A stretch of 64,000 bases of DNA from the NCBI GenBank assembly GCA_963798505.1, contig CAWCTX010000005.1:930001-994000 (forward strand), given 5' to 3'. Within the stretch, counting starts at the first letter, position 1; the number at the start of each line of letters is the position of its first letter. Position numbers and translations under genes: made by a program. A model generated the notes under the pieces. The model searched no databases and was not told where the DNA came from. It worked only from the letters and a program-made list of their open reading frames with translations. This DNA is from CAVWSM01 sp963798505 (GTDB lineage: Bacteria > Actinomycetota > Actinomycetes > Jiangellales > Jiangellaceae). Below are positions 16,465-29,487 of the stretch, piece after piece.

Positions 16465-18482
16465 TCAGCCCACGTCGACCGGATCCACCCGTAGGCGGAT
16501 GGGGCCGCCGCGCTTGGCGGCGCTGCGCACGCCCTGAGCCTGCTTGAGTGCCGCGGCGAGCTCGGCGGCGTGCTGCCGGGGTGCGCGGACGAGCGCCCGC
16601 TCGCGGCCGTCCTCGCCAGTCGGGAGCGGCCCGAGGACCTCACCGCCCGGCGGCAGGGCCAGCCCGTCCAGGATGTCGGCCACATCGGCGGCGGCCCCCT
16701 CCAGCTCGGCGAGCCGCGCCGCGGGCGGCAGCCGCAACTGGACCCGCTCGGCCAGCTCACGCTCGGCGAAGCCGACCGGGTCGGCGCGGACGAGCGCTTG
16801 GACGGCCGGCTGCGCGGGGTCGGCGACGAGTGCCACGCGGCCGGTCGGCCGGACGAGGGAGACGGCGGCCGTCCAGCGGCGGACGGCCTCCTCCGCGGCG
16901 CGGAGGTCGGCACGCCCGAGCAGAAGCTGACCGTCGAGCAACAGCGCCGCGGTGTAGCCGCCCTCGGCGATCGGCTCGGCGCCCGGCGTCGCCACGACGA
17001 TCGCCGGGTCCGGCGGCACGGTGTCGAGGATGTGGTCGCCCTGCGAGGTGCGCACCGGGACCCCGGCGAAGGCGCGGCCGAGCTCCTCCGCGGTGCGCGC
17101 CGCGCCGGTGCGCTGCGCCCGCAGGCCCGTCTCGTGACAGCGTGGGCAGGCCCAGTCGGACACCGTACGAGCACACCAGCCGCAGCGCGGCGTGCCGGAC
17201 CGGCCGGGGAGACTGATCGGGCCCTGGCAAGCCCCGCACCGCGCGGGTTGTCGGCAGCCTGCGCAGGCGACCGCGGGAACGTAGCCGGCGCGGGGCACCT
17301 GAACCAGCACCGGGCCGTCGGCCAGTGCCTCGCGGGCGACCTGCCAGGCGGCAGTGGGGATGCGTGCGACGCGGGCCCCTGCGTCCCGGGCCATGTCGGA
17401 GTCGTCGCCGGTGGCCGTCACCTGCGCGGTCTTGCGGCGCGCGGTCGGCCGGGCGGCCGCGAGGGGCTGTGCCCACCCGGAGTCGATGAGTTGGGCGGCC
17501 TCGACGCTCGTGGCGTGACCGCCGAGCAGAACACCGGCGCGAGCATCGTGGGCCCGCAGCAGGAGTACGTCGCGGGTGTGCGGATAGGGGGCGCGGGGCT
17601 CGGCCAGCAGGTCGTCGCCGTCGTCCCAGCAGGCCACCAGCCCGAGGTTGCCGACCGGCGCCCACGCCGCCGCGCGGGTGCCGATCACCGCCCGCACGTG
17701 GCCCCGGCGCACGGCCAGCCAGCGGCGGTAGCGCTCGGCGGGGCCGAGGTCGGCCGACAGGACAGCGAAAGACTCCTGCGGCAGCACCTGCCGCATCGCG
17801 GTGTCGAGGCGGCCCAGGTCTCGGAGGTCGGGCACGACCACGACAGCGCCGCGTCCGGCCGCGAGCGTCGCGGCCACGGCCGAGGCCAGCAGGGTGAAGG
17901 GATCGGCGTGGGTGACCGGCAGGGCGGTCCACACCGCACGGGGCGCCTGACCCCGCGCGAGCGCGCGCAGGAACCCCGGGCCGTCTGGGTAGTCGTCCCA
18001 GCCGGTCGTCGACACGGACGCGTGATCGTCGGCGGGTCGACTTCCGTGGGTTGGGCGCCCGCCTCCACGCGCGCATGCCGGGGCGGGACTGCCAGCCGCA
18101 GTACGTCGGCCAGCGTGCCGGCGTAGCGGTCGGCCACCTGCCGCGCCACCCGCAGGATGTCCGGCGCCAGCACGGGCTCTGGCGAGACCACGCGCACGAT
18201 CCGCGCCAGCCGGCCGGTGTGCTCGCTGTCCGAGGCCCGCTCGGCGATGTAGCCGTCGACCTGCTGGCCGGCGAAGCGGACGCGGACCCGTACACCCGGT
18301 TGCCCGGCAGCGGACTGTGACTCGCCCACCACGTAGTCGAACTGCCGGTCGAGGTGCGCGAGCGGAACATCCACGAGGACCCTGGCCACCGGCTTTACGG
18401 CGGCCGGCGGGTCGGGCGGCTTCGGCCGCGACCGCCGCACCGCCTCGCGGGCGAGCGCGAGCTGGTCGGCGGAGTCGGTCAT
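16465..18482 (-). CDS. priA: PriA-like primosomal protein without helicase motifs (one frameshift)
   Basis: The N-terminus (PVARVLVDVPLAHLDRQFDY, GVRVRVRFAGQQVDGYIAER) is the PriA DNA-binding domain. The centre holds a zinc module of eight cysteines (CAGCRQPARCGACQ and CGWCARTVSDWACPRCHETG). The usual helicase Walker A motif is absent: the matching place reads AAGRGAVVVVPD. That loss is typical of actinobacterial PriA, so the role is probably structural in replication restart. A missing base near 18015-18030 breaks the frame between EVDPPTITR and STTGWDDYPDGPGFLRAL; both sides are well conserved, so an assembly indel is likely. ATG 18482 is the start. Confidence 0.85.
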
Positions 18483-18555
18483 GCCAGGTTTCCTACCAGG
18501 TGGGACGGTCGCTTGGGCAAAGGCGTAGCAGGCCGAAGCGCGGCAGGCTGGCGTT

Positions 18556-19275
18556 GTGATTCGAGTGGCGACCTTCAACATCCACAACGCGGGCGGACCG
18601 GACGGGGTCGTCGACCTGGGCCGGGTCGCGCGGGTCATCACCGACAACCGCATCGACGTGATCGGGCTGCAGGAGGTCGACCGGCACCTGGCCGCCCGCA
18701 GCGGGTTCCGGGACCAAGGGCGCGAGCTCGCCGAGCAGCTGGGCTGGCATCACGTTTACCGCGCCAACGTCGACCTCGAGCCGCCGGCCCCGGGCCAGCC
18801 GCGGCGGCAGTTCGGCAATGCCCTGATGTCGCGGTGGCCACTGGCCAACGCCCAGAACACGCTTCTCCCCCGCCCGCACGGCGGAGAGCAGCGAGGGCTC
18901 CTCGATGTGCAGGTGCTTCTTAACGGCGGCTCGATCCGGGTGCTGAACACGCATCTGCAGCACAACTCGCAGGCGGAGCGTCTCGCCCAGGCGGCAAGGA
19001 TCCGCGAGCACCTTGCCCAGGTGCGCGGGCCGTTCATCCTCCTGGGCGACCTGAACGCCACGCCGGAGCAGCCCGAGATCGTTGCCATCCGGGATGGGCT
19101 CGTCGATGCCTGGGCGGCCGTGGGCGTCGGGGAGGGGTTCACGTTCAGCTCGGTGAATCCCCGCAAGCGGATCGACTACGTCTTGCATTCGTACGACTGC
19201 CGGCCGATCAGCGCGGCCGTTCTGCCGTCCGACGCCTCCGACCACCTGCCGCTGGTCGTCGACCTCGAGGTGTGA
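18556..19275 (+). CDS. endonuclease/exonuclease/phosphatase-family protein
   Basis: A 239-aa EEP-fold hydrolase on the plus strand among minus-strand genes. Signature residues are in order: VATFNIHNAGG at the start, IGLQEVDRHLAARSG with the metal-binding Glu, NTHLQH, FILLGDLNATPEQPEI with the catalytic Asp and Asn, and SDHLPLVVDLEV with the terminal Asp-His pair. No signal peptide is seen, so it is probably cytoplasmic. Substrate could be a nucleic acid, a phosphoester lipid or a sugar phosphate. GTG 18556 is the start. It converges on metK with a palindromic element between them. Confidence 0.8.
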   Translation: MIRVATFNIHNAGGPDGVVDLGRVARVITDNRIDVIGLQEVDRHLAARSGFRDQGRELAEQLGWHHVYRANVDLEPPAPGQPRRQFGNALMSRWPLANAQNTLLPRPHGGEQRGLLDVQVLLNGGSIRVLNTHLQHNSQAERLAQAARIREHLAQVRGPFILLGDLNATPEQPEIVAIRDGLVDAWAAVGVGEGFTFSSVNPRKRIDYVLHSYDCRPISAAVLPSDASDHLPLVVDLEV

Positions 19276-19298
19276 CGGCCGAGCCCCCGCCCAGCACT

Positions 19299-19347
19299 GA
19301 TCAGGGGTCCCCTCGTCCAATAGGTCTGGACATGGGGCCCCCTGATC
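19299..19347. repeat. palindromic element A, copy 1
   Basis: Nested palindrome between the convergent EEP and metK genes. Outer arms gatcaggggtcccc (19299-19312) and ggggccccctgatc (19334-19347) match at 13 of 14 positions. The inner 17-mer GTCCAATAGGTCTGGAC (19315-19331) is itself an inverted repeat. A second copy in the same orientation is at 38134-38184. Its position suggests a bidirectional terminator, but the exact conservation of the loop suggests a dispersed repeat family. Confidence 0.8.
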
Positions 19348-19372
19348 CAAGCTTGCGGGGGTACGCGCGGCG

Positions 19373-20566
<1,194 letters not shown>

Positions 20567-20621
20567 CGGTGCTCCTCAGGTGCGTGCGTTTGTGAACGTC
20601 GTAGGTGAATCGTCGGGAAGT

Positions 20622-21887
20622 CTAACGATCTGGTCGCTCATCCCGAAGCAAGTCCAGCATTCGGGCGACACGATCCCACACCGCGTGGGCCAGATCGTCC
20701 TTTGGACCCTCGGGGACGACGGTCTCGGAGCCGTCGGAGGCAAGGATCACCGCAGCGTTGCGCTCGGACTCGAAACCCTTGGCGGAGCCGACCTCGTTGA
20801 CCACCAGAAGATCGGCTCCCTTGGCGGCGAGCTTGGCCCGGCCGTGGTCGAGGACACCGCCCGTCGAGTCTCCGGTCTCAGCGGCAAACCCGACGATGAC
20901 CTGGCCCGGCCGGCGTGTCGCGGCCAGCCCGGCCAGGATGTCGGGGTTGCGGACGAGCTCGACCGTGGGAGCACCGTCGTCGTCGGTCTTCTTGATCTTG
21001 TGCTCGGCGTAGGCCACGGGCCGGAAGTCGGCGACCGCGGCCGCCATGACGATGGCATCGGCGTCGGTCGATGCCGCCTGGACAGCCTCGGCCAACTCGA
21101 TGGCGGTGCCGACGCGGACCACCTTGGCGCCCGCCGGATCGGGCAGCGACACGTTGGCTGCGACCAAGGTCACCTCGGCGCCGCGGGCGACGGCCGCCCG
21201 GGCCAGCGCGATGCCCTGCCGCCCGGACGAGCGGTTGCCCAGGAACCGTACGGGGTCGAGCGGCTCGCGGGTGCCGCCGGCCGACACGACGACGCGGCGC
21301 CCGGCCAGGTCGGGCCGTAGGCCCGCGACACCTCGGGCCAGGACGGACCGGGCCACGGCAAAGATCTCGAAGGGCTCGGGCAGCCGCCCGGCACCGGTGT
21401 CGGCGCCGGTCAGCCGGCCGACCGCCGGCTCGATGACGACGGCGCCGCGCTCCCGCAGCGTCGCCACATTGGCCTGGGTCGCGGGGTGCTCCCACATCTC
21501 CGTGTGCATCGCGGGGGCGAACACCACGGGGCAGCGCGCGGTCAGCAGGGTGTTGGTGAGCAGGTCACCCGCGAGCCCGTGCGCGGCCTGCGCCAGCAGG
21601 TCGGCGGTCGCGGGGGCCACGATGACGAGGTCGGCCTCCTGGCCGAGCCGGACGTGCGGAACGGCCGGCACGTCGGCGAAGACCTCGGTGTGGACGGGCT
21701 GGCCGGACAGGGCCTCCCAGGTGGCCGCGCCGACGAAGTTCAGCGCGGCGGAGGTGGGGACGACACGGACGTCGTGCCCCGACTCGGTGAACAGCCGCAG
21801 CAGCTCGCACGCCTTGTAGGCCGCGATGCCGCCGCTGACCCCCAGCACGATCCGAGGGCCCGGCGACCCGGGGGGCATGCCGCTCAC
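20622..21887 (-). CDS. coaBC: bifunctional phosphopantothenoylcysteine decarboxylase/synthetase
   Basis: Two consecutive steps of coenzyme A synthesis. The CoaC flavoprotein half (residues 10-190) shows VLGVSGGIAAYKACELLR and APAMHTEMWEHPAT; the latter is PAMN-like with His in place of Asn at the fourth position, worth noting. The CoaB half begins near RRVVVSAGGTREPLDPVR and has SSGRQG, AAAVADFRPVAYAEHKIKK and LLVVNEVG. Length 421 aa is usual. The GTG at 21887 is used; an ATG at 21878 is possible. Lies downstream of rpoZ. Confidence 0.94.
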   Translation of the reverse strand: MSGMPPGSPGPRIVLGVSGGIAAYKACELLRLFTESGHDVRVVPTSAALNFVGAATWEALSGQPVHTEVFADVPAVPHVRLGQEADLVIVAPATADLLAQAAHGLAGDLLTNTLLTARCPVVFAPAMHTEMWEHPATQANVATLRERGAVVIEPAVGRLTGADTGAGRLPEPFEIFAVARSVLARGVAGLRPDLAGRRVVVSAGGTREPLDPVRFLGNRSSGRQGIALARAAVARGAEVTLVAANVSLPDPAGAKVVRVGTAIELAEAVQAASTDADAIVMAAAVADFRPVAYAEHKIKKTDDDGAPTVELVRNPDILAGLAATRRPGQVIVGFAAETGDSTGGVLDHGRAKLAAKGADLLVVNEVGSAKGFESERNAAVILASDGSETVVPEGPKDDLAHAVWDRVARMLDLLRDERPDR

Positions 21888-21901
21888 CTGGGCGCCGAGG
21901 C

Positions 21902-22171
21902 TCAGGCCGCCGGCTCGGTCGGCTCGGCGGTGACGAGACCGTCGTTGATCTCGCGAAGGGCGATCGAGAGCGGCTTCTCCTGGACGTAGGTCTCCACGAG
22001 CGGGCCGACGTACTCGAGCAGGCCCTCGCCGAGCTGGGAGTAGTAGGCGTTGATCTGACGGGCCCGCTTGGCCGCGTGGATCACCAGCGCGTACTTGGAG
22101 TCGCTCTTGTCGAGCAGCTCGTCGATCGACGGGGACGTGATGCCCTCGGCGACACCGTGGGTTCCAGACAC
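21902..22171 (-). CDS. rpoZ: RNA polymerase omega subunit
   Basis: A small (89 aa) RNA polymerase assembly subunit. ITSPSIDELLDKSDSKYALV and the basic helix IHAAKRARQINAYYSQLGEG are diagnostic for the actinobacterial form, with the C-terminal KPLSIALREINDGLV also conserved. The GTG at 22171 follows ggagg nine bases away; a longer frame from 22228 overlaps gmk and is not conserved. The gmk-rpoZ-coaBC order is shared across actinobacteria. Confidence 0.95.
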   Translation of the reverse strand: MSGTHGVAEGITSPSIDELLDKSDSKYALVIHAAKRARQINAYYSQLGEGLLEYVGPLVETYVQEKPLSIALREINDGLVTAEPTEPAA

Positions 22172-22173
22172 GC

Positions 22174-22777
22174 TTATGCCTCCGGGCTCAGATGGGGTGA
22201 ACCCATCAAGGTTACCAACTCGCGACACACGGTCTCGACATCCGTGTTGACGAGCGTCACATCGAACTCGGACTCGGCCGCGAGCTCGGTCCTGGCCGTC
22301 TCCAACCTCCGGCGCCGCTCCTCCTCGGCCTCGGTGCCGCGCCCGACCAGCCGCCGCACCATCTCCTCCCAGCTCGGCGGGGCGAGGAAGACGAGCAGTG
22401 CATCAGCCAGGGCCTCCCGCACCTGTCGCGCCCCCTGCAGGTCGATCTCCAGGAGCGCCGACCGGCCCGAGGCCAGGGCCCGCTCGACCGGACGGCGCGG
22501 CGTGCCGTACTTGGCGAGGCCGTGCACCACCGCCCACTCGAGCATCTCCCCGGCCGCCACCATCCGGTCGAACTCCGCATCGGTGACAAAGTGGTAGTGC
22601 ACCCCGTCGATCTCGCCCGGCCGCGGGAACCGGGTGGTCATCGAGACCGAGACCCAGACCTCCGGGTGGGCTTCGCGCAGCCGGCGGACCACCGTGCTCT
22701 TGCCGACGGCGGTGGGTCCGGAGAGGACGACCAGCCTTGGTGTCCCGACTGGGCGGTCGCTCCGCTGGGTCAGTCAC
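22174..22777 (-). CDS. gmk: guanylate kinase (one frameshift near the N-terminus)
   Basis: Phosphorylates GMP to GDP. The Walker A loop LSGPTAVGKSTVVRRL and the GMP-binding VSVSMTTRFPRPGEIDGVHYHF are intact, as are EWAVVHGLAKYGTPRRPVE and LLEIDLQGARQV. In the Walker A frame there is a stop at 22774-22776 and no ATG or GTG before the P-loop. The GTG at 22777 overlaps the mihF stop (GTGA) and opens TDPAERPPSRDTK in the neighbouring frame. A one-base indel near 22730-22745 joins the two. As the gene is essential, a sequence error is likely. Confidence 0.88.
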
Positions 22778-23121
22778 CGCTCCGTTGTCGATCGTGAGGC
22801 GAACTCGTCAATGAGCCCCTCGACCTGGTTGACCCCGAGACCGCGAACCCGACGGCTCTCGGAGATGCCGATGCGCGCCATGATCTGGCGCGCCTTGACC
22901 TTGCCAACGCCGGGCATCGACTCGAGCAGCGCGGAGACCTTCATCTTGCCGACGGCGTCGTTCTGCTGACCGTCAGCGAGGATCTCTTTGAGCAGCTTGG
23001 CCGTGTGGGGCCCCTGCGAGTGCTTCAGCTGGTTCTTCACCGCAGCACGCTCCCGACGCACCTCGGCGGCCTTGGCAAGGGCAGCGGCGCGCTGCTCGGG
23101 AGTCAATGGCGGAAGCGCCAC
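22774..23121 (-). CDS. mihF: actinobacterial integration host factor MihF
   Basis: A 115-aa nucleoid-associated protein needed for phage integration and chromosome organisation in mycobacteria and streptomycetes. PPLTPEQRAAALAKAAEVRR, RERAAVKNQLKHSQ, the helix-two-turn-helix segment ALLESMPGVGKVKARQIMAR and GISESRRVRGLG are typical. The GTG at 23121 is preceded by ctggag; an upstream ATG-like extension adds residues not seen in the family. Coupled to gmk by a GTGA overlap, an arrangement conserved in actinobacteria. Confidence 0.94.
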   Translation of the reverse strand: MALPPLTPEQRAAALAKAAEVRRERAAVKNQLKHSQGPHTAKLLKEILADGQQNDAVGKMKVSALLESMPGVGKVKARQIMARIGISESRRVRGLGVNQVEGLIDEFASRSTTER

Positions 23122-23229
23122 GGTACGGCTCCAGGGGATGAGAAAGAACAACAGGAACGGGAAAGGAACCTAGCGAGTACGCGGCGCGCGCGCCAACGCG
23201 GGGTGGCCGTATGGGCTTGACCGGCGCCC

Positions 23230-23518
23230 ATGTGTCCGGCACGCTGGGGTCGAGCCGGATCGCCGCGGCGATACGCGCTCGCAGTGGTTCTCGCATGGCC
23301 GCCGGGTCGGAGCACTCTTCCGCGGGGCTGGTCACCGACCGAGGCAGCAGCAGTCCCCGAGCACCAGTCCAGCGACGCCCACCGTCCAGCAGGCGCACCC
23401 TCTTCCAGGACAACGGTGTCGTGCGGGACGGCCCTACAAGGACGCCGAGATCGCCGAGGAAGGATGCCGAGTCGACCCAGGCCGGTCCGGACGGCCCGTC
23501 AAGGACGCCGAGCGGTAG
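23230..23518 (+). pseudogene. decayed small membrane/secreted protein gene, upstream copy
   Basis: From an ATG at 23230 a frame gives a hydrophobic segment RRYALAVVLAW. After about two frame slips, codons up to the TAG at 23516 read GRPYKDAEIAEEGC and GRPVKDAER. The middle (TVQQA, then FQDNGV and GRPYK) resembles the second gene at 23679 in order and spacing. A hairpin follows 25 bases after the stop. Reading frames must be stitched by eye, so this is a tentative call of unknown function. Confidence 0.35.
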
Positions 23519-23542
23519 ACTGCACTGACGAGCCGCGAGGGA

Positions 23543-23581
23543 ACGCTGTGCACGGCCCGTGATGAGGGTCGTGCACAGCGT
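23543..23581 (+). terminator. hairpin after the first decayed small gene
   Basis: Perfect 11-bp inverted repeat ACGCTGTGCAC (23543-23553) and GTGCACAGCGT (23571-23581), with a 17-base loop and no U-run. Probably an intrinsic terminator; it separates the two related small genes. Confidence 0.55.
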
Positions 23582-23678
23582 CATAGCGCGTATCAGCGGT
23601 CGCCACGATCTCTCCTCAAGCCACAACCCAATTGCGGCGGTGGAGGCACCGACCGTGACTCATAGAGGAGAGGGACTC

Positions 23679-24120
23679 ATGTCCACCATCACCGCGTCGC
23701 CGCGTGGCTTCCGCCTCCCCCAGTGGTTCGTCGTGCTCTCGATCGTTGCCGCAGTGGTCACCGCTGCACGTGGTCGCGTTCGCCATGAACACCGGGTCCT
23801 CGGATGACCCGCCGACACCAGCCAACGAACCGCCCACTGTGCAATCTGAGGCGCAGAGCAGCGCAAACGCCGCCGAGCACGCCGTCATCGACCGGCGCGA
23901 CGGTGTACCAGGACAGCGGCGTCGGCCCCGGAAGGCCGTACAAGAGCGGCGAGATCTCCGAAGGCCTGTCCGGCACGACTGCTGGCGGCGCGGCCGCGCT
24001 CGAGATCCAGCAGCAACAGTGGGATGCATACGTCAAGGCCATGACCGAGCAGGGCAGCGGACCAGCGACCAGTCAGCGGATCCAACCGCCCGAGGCGCTG
24101 ACAACTACCCGCTGCGCTGA
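23679..24120 (+). pseudogene. small single-pass membrane protein, frameshifted, downstream copy
   Basis: ATG 23679 has a strong ribosome site (gaggagaggg). It opens MSTITASPRGFRLPQWFVVL followed by SIVAAVVTA, an N-terminal membrane anchor. Near 23765 the frame shifts by one base to LHVVAFAMNTGSSDDPPTPA with PPTVQSEAQSSANAAEHAVI. Near 23890 it shifts again to GATVYQDSGVGPGRPYKSGE and ISEGLSG. The exact end is unclear; the stop at 24118-24120 is used. It is probably an anchored extracytoplasmic protein with a Pro/Ser-rich linker. Two slips in 450 bases could be decay or indel errors. Confidence 0.45.
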
Positions 24121-24137
24121 CGACACAACCAACACGA

Positions 24138-24166
24138 TGTGCGCGGTTCCTTTGGGGCCGCGCACA
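24138..24166 (+). terminator. hairpin after the second small gene
   Basis: Perfect 9-bp inverted repeat TGTGCGCGG (24138-24146) and CCGCGCACA (24158-24166), loop 11 bases. Likely intrinsic terminator for the plus-strand gene, facing the end of the pyr operon. Confidence 0.6.
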
Positions 24167-24209
24167 ACGCTGTTCGGCCGCCATGTGACGCGGATCGGAT
24201 GCCAGGGCA

Positions 24210-24229
24210 ACGCTGGGGCGCCCCAGCGT
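24210..24229 (-). terminator. palindrome just after pyrF
   Basis: A perfect 20-base palindrome, ACGCTGGGGC joined to GCCCCAGCGT, two bases beyond the pyrF stop. It fits as the terminator of the pyrimidine operon. Confidence 0.6.
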
Positions 24230-24231
24230 CG

Positions 24232-25071
24232 TCAGCCGGTCAGTGCCGCGACGCACTCGTCAAGAGTGCGCGCCGCCGCAGCACGCAGACCATCCACGGA
24301 AGGTCCCGCCGCGAGCACCTCGCGTGACGACGACGGCAGCACCCGCGGCAAGGCGGAGCCGAATACCCGCTTCAGGTCGTGCGCCGAGCCGCCCTGCGCC
24401 CCGATCCCGGGCGCGAGCAGCGGGCCGTTGACGTCGAGGTCCTCGCCGGAGTCGTCGATCGTTGCGCCGACGACGCAGCCCACCGAGCCCATGGGGTCAG
24501 CTCCGGCGTTGGCGGCGCGTACGTGGTCGAGCATCGTTCCGGCGACCGTACGGCCGTCGAGCGCCACGCGCGAGCTGTACCTCGGGGCCCTCCGGGTTGG
24601 AGGTCAAGGCGAGCACGAACACTCCGGATCCGTTGGCCGAGGCGGTGTCGAGCACCGGCCGCAACGACTCGAACCCCAGGTAGGGCGACACGGTCACAGC
24701 GTCAGAGAACAGCGGCGACGACGCTCTTACGTACGCGTCGGCGTAAGCCTGCATCGTCGAGCCGATGTCGCCGCGCTTGGCGTCCATGAGGACCAGCGCC
24801 CCGCCGGCTCCGCGCCTCGGCCAACGGCCCGCTCCAACACGGCAATGCCGCGCGACCCGTGCCGTTCGAAGAACGCCGACTGCGGCTTGAGCACCGCGAC
24901 ACGATCGGCCAAGGCCTCGACGACGGTCAGTGCGAACCGCTCGACTCCCCCGGCGTCGTCGGCCAGACCCCACGCCTGCAAGAGCGCCGGGTGCGGGTCG
25001 ATGCCGACACAGAACGGTCCGCGCTCGCGCATCGCGTCGTGCAGCCGGGCACCGAACGGCCTAGGCGTCAT
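24232..25071 (-). CDS. pyrF: orotidine 5'-phosphate decarboxylase (two frameshifts)
   Basis: Makes UMP by decarboxylating OMP, the last step of the pathway. ATG 25071 overlaps the pyrD stop. The first block (PFCVGIDPHPALLQAWGL, VAVLKPQSAFFERHGSRG) is in one frame. Near 24820 it moves to another with the catalytic VLMDAKRGDIGSTMQAYADA and VSPYLGFESLRPVL. Near 24573 it moves again to VALDGRTVAGTMLDHVRAAN and the C-terminal LLAPGIGAQGG phosphate loop. The two slips cancel in total length (about 279 aa, the group 2 mycobacterial-type enzyme). All motifs are intact, so indel errors are the likeliest cause. Confidence 0.88.
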
Positions 25072-26180
25072 GCGTACTCCCGTTGCTCTGCGGTGCCGAT
25101 GGCGTCCGCCACTGAGGCAAAGCCGTACAGCTGCGCTCGTCGCGCCAACCCGTTGTGCATTCGGCGCGCCCACAGCGGGCCGCCGTAGATGAACCCGGTG
25201 TAGCCCTGCAGCAACGTGGCCCCGGCGCGGATGCGCGCCCATGCGTCGTCCGGCGTGCAAATGCCGCCGACCGAGACGAGCACGAGCCGGTCCCCCACGC
25301 GAGCGCGCAGCAGGCGCAGCACCTCGAGCGAGCGGCGGCCCAACACCGGGCCAGACAACCCGCCGGCACCGATCGTCGATACCTGCCCAGGATTCGTGCG
25401 CAGCCCGTCGCGGCTGATGGTCGTGTTGGTCGCGACGATGCCCTCGAGGCCCAGCTCGAGCGCGAGATCGGCGACGGCGCGTACGTCGTCATCGGCCAGG
25501 TCAGGCGCGATCTTGACGAGTAGGGGCACGCGCCGACCGGCCGACTCGTCGGCCGCAGCCCGGACAGCCGAGAGGATCGGCCGCAGGTGGTCGACCGCTT
25601 GCAGGTCGCGCAGTCCCGGCGTGTTGGGCGAGCTCACGTTGACGACGAGGTAGTCGGCGAGCGGCGCGAGGCGCTGCGCCGACAAGGCATAGTCCGCCGC
25701 CGCCTCCGACTCGGGCACGACCTTGGTCTTGCCGATGTTGACCCCGACGACAACGGGTACGTGCGTACGCGCCCGGCGCTCGAGCAGCCGCGCGGCGACG
25801 GCCGCGGAGCCGGAGTTGTTGAACCCCATGCGGTTGACGATCGCGCGGTCCTGGACGAGGCGGAACAGCCGCGGCCGCGGGTTGCCGGGCTGCGGCTGGG
25901 CGGTCACCGTGCCGACCTCGACATGGCCGAACCCCATCGTGGCCAGGCCGTCGATCGCCCGGGCGTCCTTGTCGAACCCGGCCGCGAGTCCCAGCGGGCC
26001 CGGGAACTCGAGCCCAAGGGCGGACACCCGCAGGACCGGGTCGGCGGGAGCCATCCTGCGCGCAACCTCCGGCGAGACGCGCGGGACCCGTCCAGCCAGC
26101 CGGATCGCGTCGACGGCCCGATGATGGGCGGTCTCGGGGTCCGTGCGGGCGAGGGCGGTGCGGAACAGCGCGTCGTACAT
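25068..26180 (-). CDS. pyrD: dihydroorotate dehydrogenase, quinone-dependent (class 2)
   Basis: Oxidises dihydroorotate to orotate using membrane quinones and FMN. The N-terminal helical extension (MYDALFRTALARTDPETAHH) that docks on the membrane marks class 2. The FMN/orotate site is seen in GLAAGFDKDARAIDGLATMG, NRMGFNNSGSAAVAARL, and VNVSSPNTPGLRDLQ with the catalytic serine. LVSVGGICTPDDAWARIRAG closes the barrel. Length is 370 aa. It starts four bases after the carB stop and overlaps pyrF by ATGA. Confidence 0.96.
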   Translation of the reverse strand: MYDALFRTALARTDPETAHHRAVDAIRLAGRVPRVSPEVARRMAPADPVLRVSALGLEFPGPLGLAAGFDKDARAIDGLATMGFGHVEVGTVTAQPQPGNPRPRLFRLVQDRAIVNRMGFNNSGSAAVAARLLERRARTHVPVVVGVNIGKTKVVPESEAAADYALSAQRLAPLADYLVVNVSSPNTPGLRDLQAVDHLRPILSAVRAAADESAGRRVPLLVKIAPDLADDDVRAVADLALELGLEGIVATNTTISRDGLRTNPGQVSTIGAGGLSGPVLGRRSLEVLRLLRARVGDRLVLVSVGGICTPDDAWARIRAGATLLQGYTGFIYGGPLWARRMHNGLARRAQLYGFASVADAIGTAEQREYA

Positions 26181-26183
26181 ATG

Positions 26184-29486
<3,303 letters not shown>

Positions 29487-29487
<1 letters not shown>

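Noticed and set aside
20567..20621. SAM riboswitch before metK
   Set aside because: Only 55 bases separate coaBC from metK and no SAM-I, SAM-II or SAM-IV core is visible.
23122..24231. A defence or secretion island in the largest gap
   Set aside because: The gap contains only two small decayed related genes and hairpins; no nuclease, ATPase or secretion motif is visible.
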